Assembly: GCA_017163975.1 (NCBI GenBank)
Contig: JAFFSR010000237.1
Span: forward strand, 7,750,001 to 7,814,000
From: Anastatus disparis
Lineage: Eukaryota; Arthropoda; Insecta; Hymenoptera; Eupelmidae
Reading direction: 5' to 3'
DNA length: 64,000 nt
Shown one piece after another: positions 36,701 through 45,732 of this stretch; the first letter of the stretch is position 1, and each line of letters begins with the position of its first letter. The translations under genes and the position numbers were made by a program. Below the pieces are notes generated by a model. That model was given only the letters and a program-made list of their open reading frames with translations, was not told the origin of the DNA and searched no databases.

Positions 36701-39174
36701 ATTTAATAGAAACGTTAAAAAAACAAAATATATTTACAAGTTTTAATTTAAACTTAACAAATAAAAATTTTAAAAATAGGATTGACTCTTGACTAAAGTA
36801 TATAAACAACTTCCAAAAATAACCATACATTTTTTTTGTTACACTTGTTTGTGTTTGAAAATAAAAACAAGCCCATGTTATCTCGCATGTTATATTTTGT
36901 TCTTCTTTTTTATATTAAATTATTTCATTTTTTCAAATTTGTTTAAATATTAATGAATTAGAAAAAGAAAATGAACCAAATAAAGTAAATGTTATCCGCA
37001 ATTTATGTAAAAAAAATTGTAATATAGATAAGAGTATTTCGTACAACGACATAGCGAGCTTATTTATTTAACAAAGTAACGCTTCTGTTCCACCCCAATA
37101 AACCTGCTAAAAAAGAATATCCAATCTCAAGATAACGTCAATTTTATTTTTTTTTTCCTTTTTTGTATATACAAGAAGGTAGTGCAATTTCAAAGCAAAT
37201 CTCGGAAAAAAATATCTTCGAAACAAAAGCTTTTATATTAACATATGCATTTTTTATACACTATATCTTCGCAACATTCATTTGTAAAAAAGCTCCTCAT
37301 GTTTTAATCACTACCGAGTCCTGTGTAATTAATGTTACATAATTATTTAAAATATTTTGTCTTTTTCCACGGTATTACATTTACATTTCTAATTTTCTAA
37401 TACATTTGTAATTCAATGTATACGTATAGATAAGTAAAATAGAAACAGCATCAAATACCGTAACCTTCATTTTATTTTGGCATTTAATTGTGAAGTTAAA
37501 CAAGGAATTCGAGGATCCCACGTATATATTATTATCAAAACGTGTACGAGTTTGCCAGAGGGGTTTATATTATCATCTTATACACTTGAATGTGTAAGGT
37601 AGAATTTGCTTTTGTACCTTATTGATTAAAGTAAGGAACAGACTTGACAAGAAAAGAACATGGAGAACCATTTTGTTGTTGTTTCGTAATTTTCATTTTT
37701 TTCTTCCATAGCATATCTATATAATTTTTACATATATAAAATAAAAATATGTGTCATAAAAAATTGTAAAAAAAAACTTTAAAAAAAAAATTTTTTTATT
37801 AAAGTCAATATTAATTCTAAAATTTTCCAAATTAATTCGAAATTATCCTTATAATTTCTTTTTTTAAATTTAAATATAAACTTTCTTAATATTTCTCCTT
37901 ACAACGTAGTGATGGAATTTTGTAAAAATAATTAAAAGAAAGCGGCCCTATCCAAAAAGTATGTTTAAAATATCAAAATTCATACATAAAAAAATATCGT
38001 ACTTTAAATACAAAATTTAAAGTATATACGTCACTAAAGTATTATTAAACCAGCTGATCAGTTTTACTGTGTATGGATTTTATCCTTTTTTAACAATGTA
38101 TCCACTGCTGTCAATAAAATTTTAAGAACGACAGAACGGAATTTTTCGATAAAATCGGCGTAACGACTTTTATGCTCTTGCAAGCTAGACAATAGAGACT
38201 TGATAAATGTGACTTAAGCCTTTTTTTCTTAGAAATTGTGCTTACAAAATGAAAATTTTTTTTAAATATATTAAAAAAGTAATTTTTAACATTATCAGAT
38301 ATATTTAATATTTAAATTTGCTATTGAACGTTATATTAAAAATATCTTAATACATATTTATATTTTGGATATTACTTCGAACTCTTAAATTATGAATGAG
38401 AAACAAAGAATGGGGTTCAATATTTCAAAAGTCTGTTTTTTTTAAGTTTAACGTAATAATTTTTAAATTTCAAATGTCACTTTCATGATATTCATTAAAT
38501 TGTAATGAATCTCCGTTTTCAATTCATGTTTATAACCAAATTAAAATAAATTATAATAGAAAAGTATACATAACCCTGTATAAATGCGTGTTTATATCTT
38601 CTTTTATCAAAATCCATTCAACTTAAAAATTCCAATCTCTCTATTTTAATCATTCCCAAAAACTTCATGTTACAGGTTAACGGACATTTCTTGAAGGGTC
38701 CGCGAAAAGTCAGAGAGGATTCCAATGGTCTAGTGGTCATACAGCTTGGACTTGAATTTCGCGCTTGGCAAAAATATTTCAATCGCGGTGATATGAAACT
38801 TAGATGCTTAGCTAAAATTTCGTCAGTCTACGAGCGCAGCAATGAACGTCAGGTTATAGGCGACGAAAGATTTGTCAAGCAACCGCTGGAAAGCCGCGAA
38901 ACTAGAGCTCAAAGCCACACAAGGGGTGATTATAATGCTAGTGGTAATTTGTTTTACAGCTTGTTAAATTTACACCTTGTTAGAACTTTTTCGTTGTTCC
39001 TGATTGATTACTAATTGATAGTTAAATTAAAACGATTTATTTATATTCTTTAAAATATTTGACGAATCCTACGTTTTTCTTTTTCTTTATGTTTCAGAAT
39101 CCAGGGCAAGCGTACCGTCAACGATAGTTCTGAGCACTTTGTCGACATTTGTCGTTTGTTATTTTAGGCGATAA
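18598..39174 (+). CDS. beat: Beaten-path (Beat) family Ig-domain protein, six coding exons
   Basis: Coding exons are 18598-18700, 24195-24400, 30534-30669, 34923-35056, 38676-38943 and 39098-39174. All junctions are GT..AG and the phases join without a break to 307 codons plus TAA. Residues 1-35 form a signal peptide with a Leu-rich core. Ig domain 1 has C60, W74 and C127 and carries the Beat hallmark LYSVKWYKDG with EFYRY. Ig domain 2 has C174, W187 and C237. Candidate N-glycosylation sites are N53, N120, N173 and N280. The C-terminus (about 288-305) is a short hydrophobic segment ending in two Arg, so it is either a GPI-anchor signal or a minimal membrane tail. Beat proteins are neuronal surface or secreted ligands for Sidestep-family receptors in axon guidance and synaptic matching. 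WYKDGHEFYRYVP and the EAPAFHTVSEHADM stretch look most like the Beat-V subgroup from memory; the subgroup is inference, the family is firm. Confidence 0.93.
18701..24194 (+). other. Intron 1 of the beat-like gene
   Basis: About 5.5 kb of A/T-rich intron with no recognisable coding sequence. It contains one + strand tRNA-derived SINE near 23074-23278 and a short CA run near 21103. Open frames inside it, for example around 18708-18899 and 22527-22748, show no domain signal. Confidence 0.7.
23074..23278 (+). mobile_element. tRNA-derived SINE, copy 3, in beat intron 1
   Basis: The head (GTGGCTCATTCGGTAGAGCG) and B box (GTTCGAATCCC) are intact. The body runs to AGCGACGTTAAAG plus a short A tail. 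Flanks ATTGTAGTAA and ATTATAGAAA look like an eroded target-site duplication. The open frame that crosses this copy (23014-23226) is the SINE, not a gene. Confidence 0.85.
24195..24400 (+). CDS. beat-like gene, coding exon 2 (first half of Ig1)
   Basis: The acceptor is a T-rich tract ending TTGCAG at 24194 and the donor is GTAAGT at 24401. The exon encodes residues 35-103, including C60, W74 and the WYKDGHEFYRY core, and ends at PGVFVD. This is the most diagnostic part of the gene for the Beat family. Reading through into the intron adds only a hydrophobic run and then a stop. Confidence 0.93.
24401..30533 (+). other. Intron 2 of the beat-like gene
   Basis: About 6.1 kb. It contains a decayed palindromic element near 24530-24690, a pyrimidine-rich tract at about 25640-25860, and a less A/T-rich segment at 27950-28290 that is open on both strands. 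A mixed dinucleotide-rich segment lies at 28900-29330. I recognised no exon in it. An alternative exon cannot be excluded by eye. Confidence 0.65.
24530..24690. mobile_element. Decayed palindromic element related to the intron 3 MITE
   Basis: An imperfect inverted repeat (AGATGGTAAAATTTG against its complement near 24637-24655). It also shares stretches with the 34015-34290 element, such as TTGTAAAAATTAC and TATTTCTAGCAAATTTTACC. The ends are too eroded to define. Confidence 0.5.
30534..30669 (+). CDS. beat-like gene, coding exon 3 (end of Ig1)
   Basis: The acceptor is TATTCCAG at 30533 and the donor is GTGAGT at 30670. The exon begins in phase 0 and ends in phase 1. It encodes residues 104-148 and one base of the next codon. 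It carries the GRYRCEVS motif with C127, the second cysteine of Ig1, followed by EAPAFH, both typical of Beat proteins. Confidence 0.93.
31382..31440 (+). repeat. GT-rich microsatellite in beat intron 3
   Basis: An imperfect (GT)n run (CGTGTGTGTGTGTGTGTGTC followed by scattered TGTG). The long reverse-strand open frames here (about 31297-31683) owe their His/Thr-rich stretches to it. Confidence 0.9.
32910..33110 (-). pseudogene. Possible LINE reverse-transcriptase remnant in beat intron 3
   Basis: A 66-codon - strand frame contains DGLIHLF, then SRSSS with LFTPVPR, then LLRI and RNFNNF. This follows the order seen near the C-terminus of many LINE polymerases (.GLI...LL / RS..LF..P / +.N.F). 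The match is from pattern memory and every block is degenerate. Confidence 0.35.
33660..33800. other. G+C-richer segment, possible 3' end of an old retroelement
   Basis: This stretch is noticeably richer in G+C than the flanks and ends in long T runs. The composition and the T/A-rich end suggest a retroelement 3' end. No protein motif is convincing. Confidence 0.25.
34013..34292. mobile_element. Palindromic MITE with TA target duplication, in beat intron 3
   Basis: The element is 34015-34290. Its ends are CACGGAGAAAAAA and (reverse complement of the right end) CACTGAGAAAAAA. It is bounded by TA on both sides, and almost the whole 276 bp folds on itself around about 34162. A TA duplication points to the Tc1/mariner group. 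No coding capacity. Confidence 0.82.
34923..35056 (+). CDS. beat-like gene, coding exon 4 (first half of Ig2)
   Basis: The acceptor is CTTGTTGCAG at 34922 and the donor is GTGAGT at 35057. The exon encodes residues 149-193. It contains VGDLVRMNCTSAPSKPPASL, with C174 and an N-linked site at N173, then W187, the core of the second Ig domain. It starts in phase 1, matching the end of exon 3. Confidence 0.92.
35057..38675 (+). other. Intron 4 of the beat-like gene
   Basis: About 3.6 kb of A/T-rich sequence containing one - strand SINE (36461-36658). A purine-rich stretch lies at 36000-36110. No coding exon was recognised. Confidence 0.65.
36461..36658 (-). mobile_element. tRNA-derived SINE, copy 4, in beat intron 4
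   Basis: A reverse-oriented copy. Its 5' end is at 36658 (GAGGTCGTCAGTGGCTCA on the - strand), the B box is near 36595, and the GACGTTAAAATTAAAA tail is at the left end. No convincing target-site duplication was seen. Confidence 0.85.
38676..38943 (+). CDS. beat-like gene, coding exon 5 (end of Ig2 and linker)
   Basis: The acceptor is ATGTTACAG at 38675 and the donor is G|GTAATT at 38944. The exon encodes residues 194-282. It supplies C237 in MKLRCLAKISSVYE, completing Ig2, and then a charged linker rich in Arg, Glu and Gln. The donor is weaker than the others (GTAATT), but using it gives the only continuous frame into a terminal exon. Without splicing, the frame runs on to a stop near 39014. 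Confidence 0.88.
39098..39174 (+). CDS. beat-like gene, terminal coding exon 6 (hydrophobic tail)
   Basis: The acceptor is TATGTTTCAG at 39097, preceded by a pyrimidine-rich tract. The exon encodes residues 283-307 and stops at TAA 39172-39174. The peptide is a Ser/Ala stretch followed by a hydrophobic run (TIVLSTLSTFVVCYF) and two Arg. This could be a GPI-attachment signal or a short membrane anchor. A GCAAG|GTATGT sequence about 100 bp downstream could be a donor for a 3' UTR intron. The poly(A) site is not obvious; an AATAAA lies at 40333. Confidence 0.8.
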
Positions 39175-42100
39175 TACAAAGAAGGGAAATCCGAAGAAGT
39201 CGAAGAAAGTGGCGGTAAAAATACGCGCCAACAATGGATTGCTTGCCAGAAATCATTGCAATTAAATAGCAAGGTATGTGCACAAAAATATTCCGTTCAA
39301 AATAATTTTTATCATATAATTTGACAAACCAAAAGAGTCAAACATTTCTCATTAAAATACACATTTGTCATAATTGACTTGTGATAGATTAACGTGAAAT
39401 TTGATTGAAATTATTCTTTTTTCCAAGTTATCATTCTCTTTTAAATTAAGTAATTAAACTCAATCATTTAAAACAAATGAGATCCCTTAAATAACTTCGT
39501 TTATAAGGTTATCGCATTACATTATATTTTAAATATTTTTAGATTGATGGAATCATGACTGAAATATTTTATTAAGCTTAATCCGCAAATTGGATGTTTA
39601 ATGATTGATGTTAAATGATAATTAATGTGATATAAGAAGAAATACAGAAAATTTTATAATTATTCAAAATTAAATGTTGCACGTTTGTTTGGATGATATT
39701 GGAACTCGAAAAATGGCCAATTTGTAAGGGATTAATTTAATTTATATCGATGACAAATGATGGAAAAGAGTTAAATGAGTTTTAATCTGATAGAACATGA
39801 AAATCTAATTTCTTGATGTTAATCATGACAGAAAAATCGAAAAAAACAATTTACATTTAATTACCAAGGTTTTAACGAAGCTGCATTAATTATTTCACAA
39901 CTATTGTAATTGTAAGTTCATTAAATTCTTGCCATGTATTATAATTGACATAGACAATAATTCATGGAATATTTATTACAGATTCTCTTCTTTCGTTAAG
40001 AGATTATGCAAAATCAGACAGTGCAACTACAGTTCTGAAATCAGTTACTATTGATCATCATAATTTAATAAAAATGATACCAAAAAAGTGTTGTTAAAGT
40101 AATTTTAAAAAACTATTACTATTACTTCTTATTTTGTATTTTATATTCTATAATAATTCAATATGAAGTGTATTTTATTTTAGTCAAATTCTTATTAATT
40201 TTAATTTTTAAAGACAACCTTGCAGCACGTATCGATTGTTAAACAATTGGATGAACTAAAATAAGAAGAATAGATAATTTAAAACTTAATGAGAAATTTG
40301 ATATATATTTTATATGTTTTTTATAAAATGAGAATAAATATTTTTTATTAATAAAATATTGTTGTTATTTATATTTTTTACACCATACCTAAAAATTATA
40401 TTGAAAAAACTGCCAATAACATTGATACTCTCCTTCCTGAAATTAGATAGAAAGATAGATATTCATTTTTGTAATAAAATTTAAAAAAAGCGTGTAATAC
40501 AGCGTAGTTGATAACACATAATACTGTTGTCTCACAATATTGCATATAAAATTGATATGACAGTCAATCAACTAAAACTAATACTGAATAAGTGACTACT
40601 TCAAAAGTGATATCACAGATTTATAAAATACTATTAATATCACAAATACAACTACTATTAATGTCATAAAAAAAAAGACTGTCGATCAATATCCATCAGT
40701 CAAATGATGAAATTCGACAAAAAATACAATAAAATAGATTAAAACAAAGTGCATCAACACAATAACTTAAAAATAGCAGTCGATAAAATAAAATCAAACA
40801 CACTCACTCATTAAATATACAGACATCATCTACACAATAAATATATTCACATCTTAAATGTATATATAGATGAGAACCAAATAAATGAAAATTTCAATTT
40901 AAAATATTAATCGAGGTCGAGCAAGTATCTCCTTAGTGCTGGCTTAAACTTACTGAGCAAAGTGAGATGTCTCAGATCTCAGAAGGTAAGGAATTCCAGC
41001 AAACCGCTAAGTCCTTAACCTCTACTCTAGTTGCTACTTTAGGCACATATTCAGTGAAGAAATTCAACGGATACTAAAAAATAAACTATGATTTCTTTAA
41101 AGATATTAAACAATATAATTTGTATTATTCATGATTCAGAAATAATTGATAAAAGCCAGCTTCAACTTGCAATAACTGAAATGCAATGATTACTGTTCAT
41201 AAAAAAGCCACAACATGAAATTCTTCATTCGAAGTGTCAAGAGTCGTAGATGTATTTCGAGTGCAGAGTTCACATTATTTGTTTGAATTTTTCAAATACA
41301 CACTTGGATCGGAATCCTTCGTTTTCCACCCTTAATACACAATATATTATTTTTATAATTAATCTTTTTGAGTTAATCCTTTTGATCCATTTATAAAAAA
41401 TCTTTTTTTTTATGTGTTTCAATAATAAAAAATAAGAATGTATTATTAATTTACTTTTTTTTAATTTGACACGTTTGATATTTAACCGCAATTGACCTGT
41501 ATTCCAGGTCCAAGTCACCCATTTGCATCTTTTAATACATCCAGCTACATTTATAGAAAAATAATAAGAAATATAATAAATATTAGTTATTTATTTATCC
41601 AATATGATCAAAATGTAATTTAATCTTTAAAAACTACGTTTGGTAATTTTCAGAAGACGAGACTTTTAGAAATTTCTACCATCTTGGTATTTTTATTTTA
41701 AAATTTTTAGTTTTTTTAAAAAAATAATTTTTTTTATATTGACAAAGAAAAATTGGTACCTAATATTGAAAAATTGTCTGAAAAAATATAGCTTCCTAAA
41801 TAAATCTAGACTAGAAAAATGAATAGAATAATATTATAGCCAGGAGTCCCTTTGGGAGTGACGTGAGGGATCTTGAAGTCCCTTCGGTGCGCACTATAAC
41901 TGGAAGAAAGTTCTTCTGAAGCTATATGGCTAATGTAATAAGACTATTTGTCACCAAGCACCTTTCTTTAAATTCGACACCTGTACACAATAAGTAAAAT
42001 AATACGAATCAATCGATAAAGCAAGATAGAATTCACAATATATCACCATACATAACTAAACAGAGGATAAGTTTCAAATAACGAACATAATAATGTAAAT

Positions 42101-43511
42101 GGATAGAAAATTTATTATAATATATAAAATTAGAATATATTATAAAATTAGCTTAAAAAATATCACTAGAAACGAAAATATTCATTATTTAAAAAAAAAA
42201 TTTTGTTTTTAATAATTTTTTTATGCTTTCTTAAAAATATAAATTTATTAATTATCATATTAATTTATAAAAATGAATTATATTTAAAATAAAAACTTAT
42301 CCAAAAGTGTAATTTTTATATATCACTACGAACAATAACCTCGCCTGCTGCAGGATGGCAACGTTTTCACCAAATTCACCGCACGTTCGAGTGAACTACT
42401 CACCCAAAAACATCGTTACCATAACCTCAAAAGTTTGGTGGAGCCACGACATGACATTTGACATTGTATCACTTCCGGAGGGTTTCACCTATATCTATAA
42501 AGTCTAACAATAGTTTATCACGACTGATTCAAATTCGTTTTTTGCATAATTGCACCCGTTTTATATGAAAATGATTGTCTTATGATGATGGAATTGAATA
42601 TATTATTTGGGCATAATTACCGACATTGTAGGTCCCCAAAATTTTTATTTTTATTCAATTTTTTTTAAATTTCCAAATTATTTTTTTCATTAAATAAATA
42701 TATTCATAAATTAAAATAGAAGAGTCTAATATAGAGATGTCATCAAAGCTTTTTGATTAAGAATAGAAATTTTGGAAAATTTTTTATGTCAGTAATTTAC
42801 ATTCCCTTATTAAGAAATCTTTCAACAACAATAAACAGTTTTAATCAATTTTTAGCCACGTACACTCTAAAATTGAATCAGCAAAATTTATAAACTTTAT
42901 TAGAAGTGAACATACTCTGATATTCAGAAAAAACGGTATACTTTTTACTGAAATTCCATGAATTCTGATTCATTTTTAGAGTTTCGTTTGCAATAGATTT
43001 CCGATGTTTAATTTTAAAACAAATAGGTCAAAAAGTTCGAAACTAACATCGAATAAGTTAACGTTTAAAAGCAGCATTTTTTCAACCGACTTTTTTTTTG
43101 TTTTTCGTATTGGAATTTTCTCATAAACATCATAAAATGAACAAAAATGTTACTCTTCCCCCTTTTCATACAACCACAGTTTACGGAATTGTAAGATTAA
43201 ACACTAAATATGAAAATATTATCATTTCAATTTAAGTACTTTCTACAAACTTTATTAAATCTTTTGATACCCATAAAGCAGTACATGTGTACGTAATTAA
43301 TCCAATCATATATTGATAATATACTTTTATCACTAAATACCGGTAACAATAAATTAACTGCTAGACTCAAATATCAAGATAAGATTATAATTATACAAAA
43401 TAAAGTTTCAATTTCCATTTCTTTTTCATAAAATATTTATAACTACATTATCACAACGTAATAATTTCATTTGTTTAATATATATTCTTATATCAACACA
43501 ACTTGATAAAC
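39175..43511. other. Intergenic region between the two genes
   Basis: About 4.3 kb. It starts with the presumed 3' UTR of the beat-like gene (an AATAAA at 40333), then the LINE fragment at 40907-40998. A G+C-richer island at 41838-41930 holds two related AGTCCCTT(T/C)GG motifs. A G+C-richer stretch at 42340-42540 includes ACTTCCGG (42471-42478), an ETS-type site. A TATA-like AATATATATT lies at 43477, but it is too close to the phosphatase ATG to be convincing. Confidence 0.5.
40907..40998 (-). pseudogene. LINE reverse-transcriptase C-terminal fragment (frameshifted)
   Basis: On the - strand, one frame reads WNSLPSEI and a neighbouring frame continues DLRHLTLLSKFKPALRRYLLDLD, then stop. This is the usual ending of non-LTR retrotransposon reverse transcriptases (WNSLP..I..L..F+..L+.YLL). 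A frameshift and a stop separate the two parts, so it is dead. The rest of the LINE is not recognisable upstream; A/T-rich sequence lies to the left, where a 3' UTR would be. Confidence 0.65.
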
Positions 43512-43607
43512 ATGTCTACTTTGAGTTCTTTTTTGTTAATTTTTATTATACACGTATTTGTTTGTAGCGCTAAAAATAATGATTTTGAGTTAGAACTTGT
43601 ACAAGTG
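43512..43607 (+). CDS. Acid phosphatase exon 1 (signal peptide)
   Basis: Encodes residues 1-32. The hydrophobic run SSFLLIFIIHVFVCSA is the signal peptide, and LELVQV begins the first beta strand of the phosphatase fold. The donor is GTG|GTAGGT in phase 0. Confidence 0.85.
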
Positions 43608-45065
43608 GTAGGTGATTTTTACAAAATAAATATGAATTAATTCTGTATGTGTACTTTTATTAATTTAAAAAATCGTCCATCTTTCCCAGTTATTCAGACA
43701 TGGCGATCGCATACCTAGTGAACAAGAAACTTATGATAATGATCCATATAAGAAATATTATGAAGCTCAGGGTTATGGTCAATTAACAAAAGTAAGTTTT
43801 GAATAAATATTTATTGTGGAAAATATCTGTATTTTATCATCATTATTAGTTCTTCTATCTAATTTACTTTATCTTTTCACTTAGATAGGAATGAAACGTG
43901 AATATATAATTGGCAAAATGTTGAGAATAAAATATGATGACTTTTTAGGCGATTACAATGTCAAAGATTTACTTGCGCATAGCACAGATACAGATCGTAC
44001 AAAAATGTCATTAGAATTGCTCTTAGCTGGCTTATATCCTCCCACAACTAAAACTGCTTGGAGTGATCATATTTATTGGTTTCCAAAATGTACACAATAT
44101 AAATCTATTCCTGAAGATTTTCTGTATATTGATCTTTATGGTGCTTGTTCAGAGTAAGATATAACAAATTTTTAATTACATTCCACTTTCATGAGGTAAT
44201 AATGATTTAATAATTTGTAAATTTTTAGATTAGTTATTTTATTTTCTGAAGTCAAAAATTCACCTGAAGTTCAAAAGCAACTTGAAAAATATAAAGAATT
44301 TTTTGAGTATATCCAAAAGGAAACTGGGATAGACGGTGTAAATCTCATACCGGTTTTCCTATTATATAACAGTATTAAATCTGCTGTGAGTATCATTAGC
44401 TTATATTCGTTATTTTTTCAAAATTGATTTAATAAATAATTTATTTTTATACTTCAGTTAAGCATGGGTTTACCATTACCAGAATGGTGCTCCAAGCAAG
44501 ATTGGCTAAAAATCCAAAAAATAGCCAGTATAGTTTTCGATGTTGCAGTATTCACAAAGACCATGAAAAAGATAACTGTTGGTCCGACAGTTAAACAATT
44601 GTTAGAAAATATAAATGGCAATACATATAAAAATAATACTAGAAAACTTTATCTATACAGTGCTCACGATATAAATATTGCAACATTCACCAGAGCACAT
44701 GAATTTGTTAACTGTCCTGATCTTCCTGATTATGGGAGCGCATTGATATTCGAAAAATTGAGAGGAAAGGATAATAATATTTATATCAGGGTACGTATTT
44801 ATTTATTATTTTATTAAACAAACCAAAAATTGTATTATTTAAAAAATAGAACTATTTATGTCAATGTTTATTCAATTTTATACCATTGCTCTTTTTATAG
44901 ACATTATACTGGACAGGTGTTTCTGAACAATTATTGCCACTAAAATTAAAAAGATGCAAAACTGAATGTCTTCTATCAGATTATGAAAATATTGTTTCTT
45001 CACTGCTTCCCAGTGATAAATTTAAAAAGTGTAGCACAGCTGATGAGCTTCGCGAAAACGCTTAA
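43512..45065 (+). CDS. Histidine acid phosphatase, venom acid phosphatase-like, six exons
   Basis: Exons are 43512-43607, 43690-43791, 43885-44153, 44229-44385, 44458-44790 and 44901-45065. All introns are short (about 70-110 bp) with GT..AG ends, and they splice to 373 codons plus TAA. Residues 1-20 form a hydrophobic signal peptide. VLFRHGDRIP (about 32-41) is the histidine-phosphatase signature: R35, nucleophile H36 and R39. YSAHDIN (275-281) supplies the catalytic HD pair (H278, D279). Cysteines in the second half (for example C219, C294, C338 and C342) suggest disulfides. The family hydrolyses phosphomonoesters at acid pH; insect members are secreted or lysosomal and some are venom components. 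Length matches the family. The segment after LAGLYPP is divergent from what I expect of the family. Whether it is a venom or a housekeeping form cannot be told from sequence. Confidence 0.92.
43690..43791 (+). CDS. Acid phosphatase exon 2 (RHGDRIP catalytic motif)
   Basis: Encodes residues 33-66 between acceptor CCCAG (43689) and donor GTAAGT (43792). It begins LFRHGDRIP, the phosphohistidine active-site loop, and ends GQLTK, the conserved stretch before the first helix. Both ends are in phase 0. Confidence 0.93.
43885..44153 (+). CDS. Acid phosphatase exon 3
   Basis: Encodes residues 67 to the first two bases of codon 156. It opens with GMKREYIIGKMLRIKY (the family's G-x-x-Q/R-hydrophobic-x-x-G-x-x-L-R region) and contains a TDTDRTKMSLELLLAGLYPP block, the second conserved substrate-loop region. 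The donor is GA|GTAAGA. Confidence 0.93.
44229..44385 (+). CDS. Acid phosphatase exon 4
   Basis: Encodes residues 156-208 in the helical cap domain. The acceptor is a T-run plus TAG at 44228 and the donor is GTGAGT at 44386. The charged helix KNSPEVQKQLEKYKEFFEY is typical of the cap region. Phase 2 in, phase 0 out. Confidence 0.9.
44458..44790 (+). CDS. Acid phosphatase exon 5 (HD catalytic motif)
   Basis: Encodes residues 209-319. It includes GLPLPEWC and the proton-donor region YSAHDIN, followed by PDYGSALIFE, all matching the C-terminal half of histidine acid phosphatases. The acceptor is ACTTCAG and the donor is GTACGT. Confidence 0.93.
44901..45065 (+). CDS. Acid phosphatase terminal exon 6
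   Basis: Encodes residues 320-373 and ends in TAA at 45063-45065. The acceptor is TTTTTATAG. The exon has the final beta strand (LYWTGV) and a Cys pair (C338, C342). A poly(A) signal AATAAA lies at 45211-45216. Confidence 0.88.
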   Translation, partial: TLYWTGVSEQLLPLKLKRCKTECLLSDYENIVSSLLPSDKFKKCSTADELRENA

Positions 45066-45210
45066 CTCAGTAAGAAAGTTAAATCTGAATTTAAAATATT
45101 GCATTTCGCATCATCGCAGTTTATCATTATTTTTTAATTTATAAAAAAACTATTTTGTTTCATCTGAAAATTTTACATTAAACATATATAATTTTTAAAT
45201 AACAGTGTAT

Positions 45211-45216
45211 AATAAA
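45211..45216 (+). terminator. Likely polyadenylation signal of the acid phosphatase gene
   Basis: AATAAA, partly overlapped by a second AATAAA, is the first canonical signal after the stop codon, giving a 3' UTR of about 170 bp. The site is inferred from the hexamer only. Confidence 0.5.
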
Positions 45217-45530
45217 TAAATTATTAGTGCTGATCCCCAGAAATTTTGAAGAATTTAAATCAATATAAAAGCTACATAACGTTAAATTCTATGAATTTAC
45301 CCTTATATTACGTTTTTACATTAAATATTAGTATATTTTTTATTTACTTCTAATAATTTATATACGAAATAATCCCTATAATTTTAAAATAATTAATATT
45401 ATCAAAAGGAAGTAAGCCTAAAAGATTTAAAGGTACCTTCTATTATGCTGATTTCAGCTTTTCTAATTTATAAATTAAATTTTTTAATAATATTTTATTT
45501 TGGTTATGGATTTTATAAAGTTTTATATAA

Positions 45531-45732
45531 GAGGCCGTCAGTGGCTCAGTCGGCAGAGCGACGGATTCATAATCTCGAGGACTCGAGTTCGAATCCCGCT
45601 CTCGGCGGTCGATTGATACAAGCATCACTGTATACGATACAAATGCTTTGTTCACAAACACACTGAAAAACCTCAGTTACTAATTAGTATCGTAATGATA
45701 GCATAAATACAGTAACGTTAAATGAAAAAAAA
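45531..45732 (+). mobile_element. tRNA-derived SINE, copy 5, downstream of the acid phosphatase
   Basis: Starts GAGGCCGTCAGTGGCTCAGT about 320 bp past the phosphatase poly(A) signal and ends AGTAACGTTAAATG plus an A tail. A and B boxes are intact. Flanks AAAGTTTTAT and AAAGTATTTT may be a decayed target-site duplication. Open frames here on both strands derive from the SINE. Confidence 0.85.

Noticed and set aside
43477..43486. TATA box for the phosphatase
   Set aside because: Only about 26 bp before the ATG, leaving almost no 5' UTR; in this A/T-rich DNA such strings are common.
45443..45666. Overlapping ORFs on both strands after the phosphatase
   Set aside because: They are translations of SINE copy 5.
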